Shown: one piece after another, positions 18,310 through 26,172 of the stretch
Layout of the letters: the number at the start of each line of letters is the position of its first letter
How positions within the stretch are numbered: the first letter of the stretch is position 1
Source: Halococcus salsus
GTDB lineage: Archaea > Halobacteriota > Halobacteria > Halobacteriales > Halococcaceae
Direction of reading: 5' to 3'
Assembly: GCF_009900715.1 (NCBI RefSeq)
Contig: NZ_JAAAJC010000001.1
Location: forward strand, 297,206 to 361,205
DNA: 64,000 nt
The notes under the pieces: model-generated
The model's database searches: none
What the model was told of the DNA's origin: nothing
What the model saw: the letters and a program-made list of their open reading frames with translations, nothing else
Made by a program: the position numbers and the translations under genes

Positions 18310-18390
18310 ACCAGCACCACGGAGAACGGCCCCGAGTCGGCCACTCGCCAGCGAGAACGACCGTCGCCGCTACTCGTTCCTCTCGACCGT

Positions 18391-19767
18391 TCAGTTCGGG
18401 TCGGCGTCCTGCACCCAGACGGTCTTCCGGTTCACGAACTCGTGGGCCCCGTGCCGACCGAGCTCGCGGCCGTAGCCCGAGTCCTTGACCCCGCCGAACG
18501 GCAGTCTGGGGTCGGATTTCGAGAGCTGGTTGACGTAGCTCATCCCGGCCTCGATCTCGCGGGCGACGCGCTCGCCGCGCGCGAGGTCGTCGGTCCAGAC
18601 CGAGGAGCTCAGCCCGTAGTCGGAGTCGTTGGCGAGTTCGATGGCCGCTTCTTCACTACCGACCTCGAACACCGCCGCCGACGGCCCGAAGACCTCCTCG
18701 CAGGCCGAGGCGGCGTCGGTGGGCACGTCCGTGAGCACCGTCGGCGGGTAGAAGAACCCGTCACGATCGAGCGGTTCGCCACCGACCTCGACCGTCGCAC
18801 CGTCTTCCACTGTACGCTCGACCTGGTCGTGGAGTTCCTCCATCAGGTCCTCGCGGGCCTGCGGGCCGACGTCGGTTTCTTCCTCCGTTGGGTCTCCGAT
18901 GGTCAGTGAATCCATTTCGTCGACGAACTTCGAGACGAACTCGTCGTAGACGTCCTCGTGGACGATGAAGCGCTTGCTCGCGATGCACGACTGTCCGGAG
19001 TTGAGGGTGCGCCCCTGTGCGCCGACTTCGGCGGCGGCGTCGAGGTCGGCGTCGTCAAGGACGATGAAGGGGTCGTTGCCGCCGAGTTCGAGCACCGTCT
19101 TCTTGAGCTCGGCCCCGGCGGTCTCGGCCACCGCGCGACCCGCGGGTTCGCTTCCGGTGAGTGTGGCGGCCACGATCCGGTCGTCTTCGAGCATCCCCTC
19201 GATCGGGTCGGAGTGGATCATCAGCGACTGGAAGACCCCCTCCGGGTAGCCCGCTTCGAGCAGGATATCCTCGATGGCCTGGGCACAGCCCGGCACGTTC
19301 GAGGCGTGTTTCAGGATCCCGACGTTGCCGGCGGTGACGTGCGGCGCGATGAACCGGAAGACCTGCCAGAAGGGGTAGTTCCACGGCATGATCACCAGCA
19401 CCGGCCCGAGGGGTTCGTAGGAGACCAGGGTCTTCGTCTCGGGGTCGCTGCCGATCACCTCGTCCTGGAAGAACTCGTCGGCGCGCTCTGCGTAGTGCTC
19501 ACAGACCCACGCGCACTTCTCGACTTCCGCGACCGCCCCCGAGATGGGTTTGCCCATCTCGCGGGTCATCAGCTCGGCGTACTCCCGTTTGTTCTCGCGG
19601 AGTACCTCGGCCGCGTTGGTGAGGAGCTGCTGGCGCTCGTTGATGGGTACCTCGCGCCACTCCTCGAAGGTCTCGTCGGCCGTCGCGAGCGCGTTCTCGA
19701 TGTCCGCCTCGGTGTCGTCCTCGATGGGGTCGAGCGCCTCGCCGGTGGCCGGGTTGGTTCTATCCAT
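18391..19767 (-). CDS. NAD(P)-dependent aldehyde dehydrogenase, succinate-semialdehyde type
   Basis: Oxidises an aldehyde to the acid. The 458-residue protein has the catalytic Glu in LELGGNDPF (about 232), the nucleophile Cys in NSGQSCIASKRF (about 266), and the cofactor motif MPWNYPFWQ near 130. It lacks the first 20-25 residues of longer family members, as the short archaeal SSADH-like group does. Substrate choice cannot be fixed from sequence. It stands alone with the tiny membrane genes upstream. Confidence 0.9.
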   Translation of the reverse strand: MDRTNPATGEALDPIEDDTEADIENALATADETFEEWREVPINERQQLLTNAAEVLRENKREYAELMTREMGKPISGAVAEVEKCAWVCEHYAERADEFFQDEVIGSDPETKTLVSYEPLGPVLVIMPWNYPFWQVFRFIAPHVTAGNVGILKHASNVPGCAQAIEDILLEAGYPEGVFQSLMIHSDPIEGMLEDDRIVAATLTGSEPAGRAVAETAGAELKKTVLELGGNDPFIVLDDADLDAAAEVGAQGRTLNSGQSCIASKRFIVHEDVYDEFVSKFVDEMDSLTIGDPTEEETDVGPQAREDLMEELHDQVERTVEDGATVEVGGEPLDRDGFFYPPTVLTDVPTDAASACEEVFGPSAAVFEVGSEEAAIELANDSDYGLSSSVWTDDLARGERVAREIEAGMSYVNQLSKSDPRLPFGGVKDSGYGRELGRHGAHEFVNRKTVWVQDADPN

Positions 19768-19874
19768 GCGCCCCGTACGGGCGGGATGTCAGTTGTAGCT
19801 TTGGCTTGCCCGAGAGGGAGGGGAGTTCCTCTCACCGAAATCGATCGACCGTGGCTTTCCGGCCGACGACTTCC

Positions 19875-19955
19875 CTACTTGTCTTCCCTCACGCTCGTCC
19901 AGAGTCCGAGGCCGACAATTATCGGGAAGAATCCAAGGAACCCGAACAGAAACAT
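19875..19955 (-). CDS. 26-residue single-helix membrane microprotein
   Basis: ATG frame of 26 codons. The product is one hydrophobic helix from residue 2 to about 19 (FLFGFLGFFPIIVGLGL) followed by a charged tail SVREDK, the inside-positive end. It starts 9 bp after the stop of another tiny membrane ORF, so the two are likely cotranscribed. Too short for homology claims; sequence character and tandem layout are the evidence. Confidence 0.5.
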   Translation of the reverse strand: MFLFGFLGFFPIIVGLGLWTSVREDK

Positions 19956-19964
19956 ACTGATCCC

Positions 19965-20105
19965 TCAGTTGAGGGGATGCTCGTTGCCGCGGCGTTTGGC
20001 ATCCCTGTAGGTCCAATACGCCACGACCAGCGGGATAATGAGGGTGAACAGCACGGCGACTCCCTCACTCCCACCCGGGATACCGGGTAGCTGTAGCGGC
20101 AACAT
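19965..20105 (-). CDS. 46-residue single-helix membrane microprotein
   Basis: Reads MLPLQLPGIPGGSEG, then one hydrophobic helix (VAVLFTLIIPLVVAYWTY), then DAKRRGNEHPLN. The Pro/Gly-rich N-terminus, helix and basic tail recur in small haloarchaeal membrane proteins. A TTATTT element at 20130-20135 is about 27 nt upstream of the ATG, predicting a leaderless transcript carrying this gene and the 26-residue one. Confidence 0.65.
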   Translation of the reverse strand: MLPLQLPGIPGGSEGVAVLFTLIIPLVVAYWTYRDAKRRGNEHPLN

Positions 20106-20129
20106 ATTTCGAGTGTCACAGGTGCCGAG

Positions 20130-20135
20130 AAATAA
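20130..20135 (-). promoter_or_regulatory. TATA box of the tandem membrane microproteins
   Basis: TTATTT on the minus strand with leaderless spacing to the ATG at 20105. Confidence 0.45.
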
Positions 20136-20203
20136 CCACTCATGTCGGTCGATACGAGAATCGACCCGGAGCGAACGTATCCGTTCGAGCCGCGACGCAG
20201 CGC

Positions 20204-20503
20204 TCAGTCCGCGAGTTCGAACCCGCGTTCTTCGAGGAGGTCGGGCAGGCGGTTGCGGTGGTCGCCCTGGAGTTCGATCCGACCGTCCGAAACCGTGCCG
20301 CCGGTCGCGAGTTTGCTCTTGAGGTCGGAAGCGAGGTCGGAGACGTCCGTCGTGGAGTCGTCGAACCCCTCGACGATGGTCATCGCCTTGCCGTAGCGGC
20401 GCTCGTCGACGCGGATCGAGACCCGCTGGTCGGCGCGCGCGAGGTCGCCGTCGATGTCGAGTTCGTCGGGCAGTCCCGTGATCGAGTTGAAGTCGCCTGA
20501 CAC
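20204..20503 (-). CDS. SUI1/eIF1-type translation initiation factor
   Basis: A 99-residue SUI1-domain protein, expected to bind the small ribosomal subunit and monitor start-codon choice. The GTG start gives MSGDFNSITGLP, the usual archaeal opening with a short N-terminal strand before the domain; the core has VSIRVDERRYGKAMTIVEGFD and the C-terminal GDHRNRLPDLLEERGF. The zinc-binding Cys residues seen in some aIF1 N-termini are absent. Confidence 0.92.
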   Translation of the reverse strand: MSGDFNSITGLPDELDIDGDLARADQRVSIRVDERRYGKAMTIVEGFDDSTTDVSDLASDLKSKLATGGTVSDGRIELQGDHRNRLPDLLEERGFELAD

Positions 20504-20578
20504 GGGGTCTAATAGGCGCTCCCGACGGATAAGGGGTCCGGCGCGAACGGATTTATCCCCCGATACCGAACCCCTACC

Positions 20579-21976
20579 ATGACCGAATTCGACCTGATCG
20601 TGTTCGGCGGTGGGACGGGCAATCGGGTGGCCTCGGCAGCGGCCGAAGCGGGCATGGAAACGGCGCTCATCGAGAAGGGACCGATCGGCGGGCTCTGTCT
20701 GAACCGGGGCTGCAACCCCTCGAAGATGCTGATACAGCACGCGACCGTCGCGAATCGGGTCCGGGAGGCGAGCCGGTTCGGCATCGACGCCTCGATCGAC
20801 GACGTTCACTTTCGGGGATTCGTTCGCGAGGTCAACGACGAACTCGCCGCGGTCGCGGACCGGAAGGCGCAGGACAAACGCGACCAGGTAAACCTCACGC
20901 TGTTTCAGGAGGAAGCCCGATTCGTCGACGACAGGACGATCGAACTCGTCGAGTCGGGCGAGACACACACGGGAGAGGAAGTCGTCGTCGCGTCGGGGAG
21001 TACACCCGTGGTACCCGATTCGATCGACGGGATCGACGAGGTCGACTTCCTCACCAGCGCCGACGCGCTCCGGCTCGAAACATCCCCTGAGCGACTCGTC
21101 GTGCTCGGCGGGGGCTACATCGCCGCCGAGCTCGGCTACTACTTCGACGCGTTCGGCACCGACGTCGCGCTGATCGACCGCAACGAGACCCTCCTCCATC
21201 GCGAGGACGCGGACGTCGCGCGAGCGTTCACCGAGGTCGCCGAAGAACGCCACGACGTCTACACGGGCCACAGCGCCACGGCCGTCGACGAATCGAACGG
21301 TGAGTTCGTTGTGACCGCCGAGACCGAAGAGGGTGGATCGGTCGAGGTGACGGGCGACGAACTGCTGGTGGTGCTGGGTCGACGGCCGAACACCGACGGG
21401 GTCGGGCTCGACGCGACGAACATCGAGACGGACGACCGGGGGTTCGTCGCGACCGACGACCGGTTGCGGACCTCCGTCGATGGTGTCTGGGCGATGGGCG
21501 ACGTCGCGGGCAACGCGATGTTCAAACACACTGGGGACTACGAGGGCGAGATCGTCGTCGACAACGTGGTTCACGACGCCGGTCGCGAGGTGGACTTCAC
21601 CGCGCTGCCGCACGCCGTCTTCACCGAGCCGCAGGTCGCGGCGGTCGGGCGGACGGAAGCCGAACTCGACAAGAGCGGGACCGAGTACGTCGTCGGTCGC
21701 GCCGCGTTCACCGACACCGCGATGAGCCGGGCACTGAAGCTCGATCGTGGGTTCGTGAAGGTGCTCTGTGACCTCGAGAGCCGGGCGGTCGTCGGTTGTC
21801 ACGTCTTCGGTCACGAGGCATCGATCCTCGTTCACGAGGCGGTGCCCGCCGTCCGGTACGGACTGACGGTCGACGACCTCGCGAACACCCTGCTCCACGC
21901 CCACCCGGCGCTCAGCAAGCTGGTCCAGAAGGCGTGTGCGGACGCCGTCGATGCCGCGGACCGGACCACCGAGTGA
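20579..21976 (+). CDS. Pyridine nucleotide-disulfide reductase, candidate bis-gamma-glutamylcystine reductase
   Basis: Flavin disulfide reductase of 465 residues. FAD motif GGGTGNRVAS at the N-terminus; redox pair in GGLCLNRGCNPSKM (Cys at about 40 and 45); NAD(P) motif GGGYIAAELG near 178; second FAD motif WAMGDVAGNAMF near 304. The C-terminal active-site His is in HAHPALSKLV, where lipoamide dehydrogenases have HPTLSE. Haloarchaea use gamma-glutamylcysteine as thiol, and its reductase belongs to this branch (often called MerA or Lpd); no mercury genes or 2-oxoacid dehydrogenase genes are adjacent. TTTATC about 26 nt upstream predicts a leaderless transcript. Confidence 0.8.
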   Translation: MTEFDLIVFGGGTGNRVASAAAEAGMETALIEKGPIGGLCLNRGCNPSKMLIQHATVANRVREASRFGIDASIDDVHFRGFVREVNDELAAVADRKAQDKRDQVNLTLFQEEARFVDDRTIELVESGETHTGEEVVVASGSTPVVPDSIDGIDEVDFLTSADALRLETSPERLVVLGGGYIAAELGYYFDAFGTDVALIDRNETLLHREDADVARAFTEVAEERHDVYTGHSATAVDESNGEFVVTAETEEGGSVEVTGDELLVVLGRRPNTDGVGLDATNIETDDRGFVATDDRLRTSVDGVWAMGDVAGNAMFKHTGDYEGEIVVDNVVHDAGREVDFTALPHAVFTEPQVAAVGRTEAELDKSGTEYVVGRAAFTDTAMSRALKLDRGFVKVLCDLESRAVVGCHVFGHEASILVHEAVPAVRYGLTVDDLANTLLHAHPALSKLVQKACADAVDAADRTTE

Positions 21977-22073
21977 GGTGCGCCGGACGGCCCTCGCCGA
22001 CGGGTACAAATACGCCTTGCACAGTCCGGTATGAACTATTCTTCGGCGGCGATACCACCTCCTCCTACTTCCA

Positions 22074-22238
22074 ATGCCTAACTGCCTGAACTGCGAGTCG
22101 TTCGTGACCGAACAGTACGTCCGGGTGTTCGCCCCGACCGGGATGGAGACCGTCCGGGTCTGCCCCCGATGCGAGGACAAACTCCGCGACGGGGCCGAGG
22201 TCCGCGAGGCCCACTCGCCCCGACACACCAACCGATAA
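22074..22238 (+). CDS. 54-residue zinc-finger microprotein
   Basis: Two CxxC pairs, MPNCLNCESF at the start and VCPRCEDKL near residue 30, predict one zinc. The tail EAHSPRHTNR is basic. Proteins like this are common in haloarchaea and mostly uncharacterised. It lies between the disulfide reductase and threonine aldolase on the same strand. Confidence 0.78.
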   Translation: MPNCLNCESFVTEQYVRVFAPTGMETVRVCPRCEDKLRDGAEVREAHSPRHTNR

Positions 22239-22325
22239 ACGTCCGTTTCGAGCGACGATGTACCGAACCGACGTGCGAGCGGTGCCCTCCGAGGAGTATT
22301 TGACGGCCACGGCGGTAGTCGACCC

Positions 22326-23336
22326 ATGATCGACCTCCGGAGCGACACCGTCACGCGACCGAGCGACGCGATGCGCGAGGCCGCCCGTACCGCCGAGGTG
22401 GGCGACGACGTCTACGGCGAGGATCCCACCGTCAACGAGCTCGAAACCCGTGCGGCCGAAGCGGTCGGCATGGAGGCGGCGCTCTACGTTCCCACCGGGA
22501 CGATGGGCAACCAGATCGCCGCGCGTACCCACACCGACCGTGGCGAGGAGGTCCTCTGCGAACGCGAGAGCCACATCTACAAGTGGGAACTCGCCGGCCT
22601 CGCCCAGCACTCGGCGCTCCAGGCGCGGACGATCGACGGCGGTCCCCGTGGAACCATCACCCCCGAAGACATCGACGCGAACTACGTCCCGGCCGACGGC
22701 CACCGGGCGGGCACCGGGCTCCTCGCGCTCGAGAACACCCACAACAGCAAGGGTGGGGTCGCGATCCCGGCCGAGGCGCTCGACGCCGCGGCCGAGGCCG
22801 CCCACGACCTCGAAATCCCCGTGCACGTCGACGGCGCGCGGGTGTTCAACGCCAGCGTCGCGCTCGATACGCCCGCGCCGCGACTGCTCGAAAGCGTGGA
22901 CTCGGTGCTGTTCTGTCTCTCGAAGGGGCTCGGCGCGCCCGTCGGGTCGATGCTCGCCGGGAGCGCGGACTTCATCGAACGTGCACGTCGGAACCGAAAA
23001 CTGCTCGGCGGCGGGATGCGCCAGGCGGGGATCATCGCCGCGCCGGGGATCGAGGCGCTCTCGAACGTCGACCGGCTCGAGACGGACCACGCGAACGCGA
23101 AGACGCTCGCGGCGGGCCTCGACGAAGTCGACGGCGTGACCGCGGCCGAGCCCGACACGAACATCGTGGTTGCGGAGACCGACGTGCCCGCCGAGGAATT
23201 CATCGACGCGGTCGACGAGGAGGGGATCCGGGCGTCGGCGTTCGGGGACTATCGGGTTCGGTTCTGTACCCACTGGGACGTCGACGAGGACGACGTCGAG
23301 GAAGCCGTTGCGGGCGTGCGGCGGGCGGTCGCGTAG
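22326..23336 (+). CDS. ltaE: Low-specificity L-threonine aldolase
   Basis: PLP enzyme splitting L-threonine/allo-threonine to glycine and acetaldehyde. The 336-residue protein opens MIDLRSDTVTRPSDAMR, a near-invariant family start, has HVDGARVFNASVAL (PLP-ring Asp) near 173 and the PLP Lys in FCLSKGLGAPVGSML near 200. The ATG follows directly from the conserved start. Convergent with a tiny membrane gene 3 bp downstream. Confidence 0.94.
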   Translation: MIDLRSDTVTRPSDAMREAARTAEVGDDVYGEDPTVNELETRAAEAVGMEAALYVPTGTMGNQIAARTHTDRGEEVLCERESHIYKWELAGLAQHSALQARTIDGGPRGTITPEDIDANYVPADGHRAGTGLLALENTHNSKGGVAIPAEALDAAAEAAHDLEIPVHVDGARVFNASVALDTPAPRLLESVDSVLFCLSKGLGAPVGSMLAGSADFIERARRNRKLLGGGMRQAGIIAAPGIEALSNVDRLETDHANAKTLAAGLDEVDGVTAAEPDTNIVVAETDVPAEEFIDAVDEEGIRASAFGDYRVRFCTHWDVDEDDVEEAVAGVRRAVA

Positions 23337-23339
23337 TCG

Positions 23340-23471
23340 CTATCGGCGGCCGCGCTCCGCGCCCTCGCGGAACGCCATCGCGGTCCGTCGAAAGAGGAGG
23401 AAGAACGCGAAGATCACGAGGAGGAGCACGATGATGACCGCGAACAGCGCCGGACTGATGCCGAAGGGCAT
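23340..23471 (-). CDS. 43-residue single-helix membrane microprotein
   Basis: Reads MPFGISPALF followed by a strongly hydrophobic helix (AVIIVLLLVIFAFFLLF) and a basic/acidic tail FREGAERGRR. A typical small haloarchaeal membrane protein with short outside end and charged inside end. It ends 3 bp from the convergent aldolase stop and is separated by about 40 bp from the phosphoesterase gene upstream on the same strand. Confidence 0.68.
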   Translation of the reverse strand: MPFGISPALFAVIIVLLLVIFAFFLLFRRTAMAFREGAERGRR

Positions 23472-23510
23472 GGGTGGCGTATCCGGCGGTGGAGTATAGT
23501 CGTTTCGGGG

Positions 23511-24020
23511 CTACCGTTCGAGCCGGAACGTCTCGAAGACCTCGCCGTCTGGTTCGCGGAGTTCGCCCTCGATACCGGTCTCGTCGACGTCGAGTTCGGC
23601 GTGTCCCGGTCGGTACCAGCGCGGGTCGGCGTGGCTGCCAGGGTTGAGGAGTCCGATTTTGCCGGCTTCGACGAAGTCGGGGTCGTGGGAGTGCCCGAAG
23701 ACCACGAGGTCCGCGTCGGCCTCGCGACCGAACAGGGAGAGGGTGGTCTCGTCGTGGCGGTCGCCGTGGGTCATCGCGATCCGGATCCCGTCGTGCTCGA
23801 CGACGCGCTCGGTGGGGAGGCGGTCGCGGACCCCGCGCGTCGCGTTGTTGCCGTGAACGGCCCGGAGGTCGCGAGCTTCGTCTTCGAACGCATCGAGCAC
23901 CACCTCGGCGGTGAAATCCCCGGCGTGAAGCGTCAGGTCGGCCTCGCGGACGGCATCGAGGGTCCGGCCGGTGAGCCGATGGCCGTCGGTGCCGTGGGTA
24001 TCGGAGACGACGCAGATCAT
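23511..24020 (-). CDS. YfcE/MJ0936-type metallophosphoesterase
   Basis: Calcineurin-like phosphodiesterase of 169 residues using two metal ions. Metal motifs in order: SDTHG (residues 6-10), LHAGDF (about 31), GNNA (about 58), THGDRH (about 84) and GHSHDPDF (about 108). This set and the length match the MJ0936/YfcE group, active in vitro on phosphodiesters. The natural substrate is unknown. Start ATG agrees with MICVVSDTHG. Confidence 0.92.
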   Translation of the reverse strand: MICVVSDTHGTDGHRLTGRTLDAVREADLTLHAGDFTAEVVLDAFEDEARDLRAVHGNNATRGVRDRLPTERVVEHDGIRIAMTHGDRHDETTLSLFGREADADLVVFGHSHDPDFVEAGKIGLLNPGSHADPRWYRPGHAELDVDETGIEGELREPDGEVFETFRLER

Positions 24021-24346
24021 GGTGCGGGTTGCGGGCCGGGGCTGAAAACGCCGCCGACTGCGGCGGTCGCGGCCGCGGTGCGGTTGCGGTGCTGTCGGTG
24101 CGGTCGTCGGGCGGTCGCGATGCGGTTCGGTGTGATCCCTGGAGGATGAAGGGCGACGGCGCGAGCGAAGCGAGCGCCGGAGGGCTTCGGCGGTGCTGTG
24201 CGGTGGCGGTTGCTGAATTCGGTAGTGGTCCCACCGCGAGCGAACAAAGTGAGCGAGCGGGCGCGAGGGTGACCAACGGGAACCCGACGCGCTTTTGATC
24301 CACATTTTGCCAGCGAACGAAGTGAGCGCAGCAAAAGGTGGGTGTT
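24021..24346. other. 326-bp gene-free stretch with repeats
   Basis: No convincing coding frame. It holds a run of GCGGT-rich near-repeats (24050-24120), the phrase GCGAGCGAAGCGAGCGC at 24161-24177, a related imperfect palindrome at 24236-24259, a hairpin TTTTGC/GCAAAA (24305-24310 with 24331-24336) next to the end of the SWIM gene, and a copy of the intergenic repeat listed separately. The hairpin could act as a 3' end signal for the SWIM transcript. Confidence 0.6.
24180..24246. repeat. Intergenic dispersed repeat, copy 1
   Basis: A 25-nt block at 24180-24204 (starting GAGGGCTTCGGCGG) is identical to 63932-63956. Similarity continues, with small indels, through CGGTAGTG and CCGCGAGC-like words to about 24246. 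Both copies are in gene-free gaps. Confidence 0.65.
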
Positions 24347-24775
24347 TCAGATGAAGTCGCGAACCTCGGAGTACCACATCTCGTGGTGGTCGAGGGCGTC
24401 GACCCGGCGGGCGATCTCGGTCGCGAGGACGTGCCAGCATAGTTGGTCGGGGTCGTCCGGCGCGAGGTTGTAGGCCGAGTCCTTGCAGGTACAGCTGCCG
24501 TCCTCGACGACGTACTCGTCGGAGTGGCCCACGACGACGGTGAAGTCGAGGTACTCCTTGACGCGACGTTCGGCGACGGCCTCCATGGCGCGTACCCCAC
24601 GGTCGCCGTGGACCTCGATGATCCGCCCGGCGATCTCGGAGTCGAGTTCGCCGCGCTCGTCGAGCGCGCGCTGCCAGGACGTCGCCGTCACGACGGGGGG
24701 TTCGGACCGACCGATGAAAACCCGTTCGGTAGCCGGTCCGACGACTCCGCTGGTGTGGGAATCGGCCGATGCCAT
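24347..24775 (-). CDS. SWIM zinc-finger protein
   Basis: A protein of about 142 residues with a SWIM motif: CTC (about residue 92-94) followed after a spacer by CWH (about 110-112), the C-x-C...C-x-H zinc signature. The preceding strands (DFTVVVGHSDEYVVEDGSCTC) fit the domain. SWIM domains bind DNA or proteins; several stand-alone haloarchaeal versions exist without known roles. The frame extends to a GTG at 24850, but ATG at 24775 gives a more usual N-terminus. It is divergent from the SHOCT gene. Confidence 0.82.
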   Translation of the reverse strand: MASADSHTSGVVGPATERVFIGRSEPPVVTATSWQRALDERGELDSEIAGRIIEVHGDRGVRAMEAVAERRVKEYLDFTVVVGHSDEYVVEDGSCTCKDSAYNLAPDDPDQLCWHVLATEIARRVDALDHHEMWYSEVRDFI

Positions 24776-24885
24776 CGGACGCGGTGCACTCGTTCCGTCG
24801 TCGGCCGGTTCGCGCCGTCCCGGTTCGGGTCGAGCGAGCCCGAACCACACGAACGTTTTTGTCGTCGTACCGCCGACTGAGCGGC

Positions 24886-25281
24886 GTGAGTACCGTTCGC
24901 GAACGGGCCGTCGAGAACGTCACCGGCATCGTTTCGATGCTGGTCCTCGGGCTCGGGTTCGTCGCGCTGTTCGCGGGAGTCGAGTATTTCTTCCTGGTCT
25001 GGGTCTTCGGCTTCGCCGTCGTGGTGCCGATCGTCGCGATGCTGTTCGAGGAATCGGGGACCGAATCGGCTACCGTGCGTACGGCCCCCGCAACCCACCG
25101 TTCGAGCGACGACACGAGCGATGCGCTCACCACGCTTCGCGAACGCTACGCCCGCGGCGACCTCACCGACGAACAGTTCGAACGCAAACTCGACCGACTG
25201 TTCGAGACCGACAGCCCCGAAAACGCTGCCGACTGGCATGCCAGCGACGACGACCGCGAACGGCTCGACGAACGGACCTGA
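24886..25281 (+). CDS. SHOCT-domain membrane protein
   Basis: 131 residues: two hydrophobic helices (about 12-32 and 34-54), a polar linker, and a C-terminal SHOCT motif, LRERYARGDLTDEQFERKLD (about 85-104). The GTG start is supported by GTTTTTG about 27 nt upstream. This two-helix plus SHOCT layout is very common in haloarchaea, with no established function. Confidence 0.85.
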   Translation: MSTVRERAVENVTGIVSMLVLGLGFVALFAGVEYFFLVWVFGFAVVVPIVAMLFEESGTESATVRTAPATHRSSDDTSDALTTLRERYARGDLTDEQFERKLDRLFETDSPENAADWHASDDDRERLDERT

Positions 25282-25306
25282 GCCGGCCGACGTGGGGTTG
25301 CCGGCG

Positions 25307-26023
25307 CTACCGTCCGTCGAGGATCTCGGCGAACCAGCCCGCCCGCTGGGCCACCCGGCGGGCGGTTTCGAGCCGACTCTCCCCCCGGATCGGCGTGTTG
25401 AACCACTGGCGAACCAGCCAGTAGCGTGACTTGCCGTCGAGCCGCCACCACTGGACGTCCGCGCGGCCGAGGAGGTAGGACTTCCGCAGGAAGTGGCGAA
25501 ACGACTCGACGTAGGTGTGTTCGACGACGAGTTCGGGGACGTACTGGATCGTGTAGGCCTCGGCGATCCGCTCGGCGAGTTCGGATTCCTCGTGGCCCCA
25601 GCCGAAGGTCTCCGCGTCGAATCCTCCCACCTCATCGAGCACCTCGCGTCGGATCGCCATGTTGCAGCCCGGCAGCATGTCGGTGGGTTTCGACTCGTCG
25701 CCCTGGTCGTACCACGGGAGGTCGAGGTCGGCGAACGGGGCGTCGTCGGGCTGGAAGACCCGACCGGCGACGGCGGGGTAGGCGTCGAGCGCGACGCTCG
25801 CGACCCGGAGGTAGCCAGCACAGGGGATCGAGTCGTCGTCGAGGAAGACGAGCTTGTCGCCGCGCGCCCGCTCGATACCGACGTTGCGGGCATGGGCCGC
25901 GCCGCCCTCGCGCTGGATCAGGACCTCGTAGTCCTCGAAGTCGTCGCTGGCGAGCCGCGCGGCCGATAGCACGTCGGCGTCGTCCGGAAGCGTCGTCGGG
26001 ACGATGACGCTTATCTCGACCAT
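25307..26023 (-). CDS. Family 2 glycosyltransferase, soluble
   Basis: A 238-residue GT-A enzyme. It starts MVEISVIVPTTLPDDADVL, has the nucleotide-binding DxD as LVFLDDDSIPCAGY near residue 58, an acceptor-site region GCNMAIRREVLDEVGGFD, and the acidic pair GWGHEESELAERI near 152. No membrane helix is evident, so it may be peripheral. The donor sugar is unknown. It is divergent from the membrane glycosyltransferase, 150 bp apart, so the two may share control. Confidence 0.88.
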   Translation of the reverse strand: MVEISVIVPTTLPDDADVLSAARLASDDFEDYEVLIQREGGAAHARNVGIERARGDKLVFLDDDSIPCAGYLRVASVALDAYPAVAGRVFQPDDAPFADLDLPWYDQGDESKPTDMLPGCNMAIRREVLDEVGGFDAETFGWGHEESELAERIAEAYTIQYVPELVVEHTYVESFRHFLRKSYLLGRADVQWWRLDGKSRYWLVRQWFNTPIRGESRLETARRVAQRAGWFAEILDGR

Positions 26024-26172
26024 GGAGCGGGTTCCGCGAGCCATCGGAAAGTCCTTCCGACGCGGCGGTGTCGGTCCGTTATGGCTGCGAACCGAACCGC
26101 TGATACGCGATACCGTCCCGAAGAGGGCGCGGTCAGCAACACTTAATGTTCCCGCTGGCGTCGCCGGTTTCA

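Noticed and set aside
20204..22354. A 716-codon minus-strand frame running from the SUI1 gene back through the disulfide reductase
   Set aside because: Only its last 99 codons match a real family (SUI1); the rest is antisense to the reductase.
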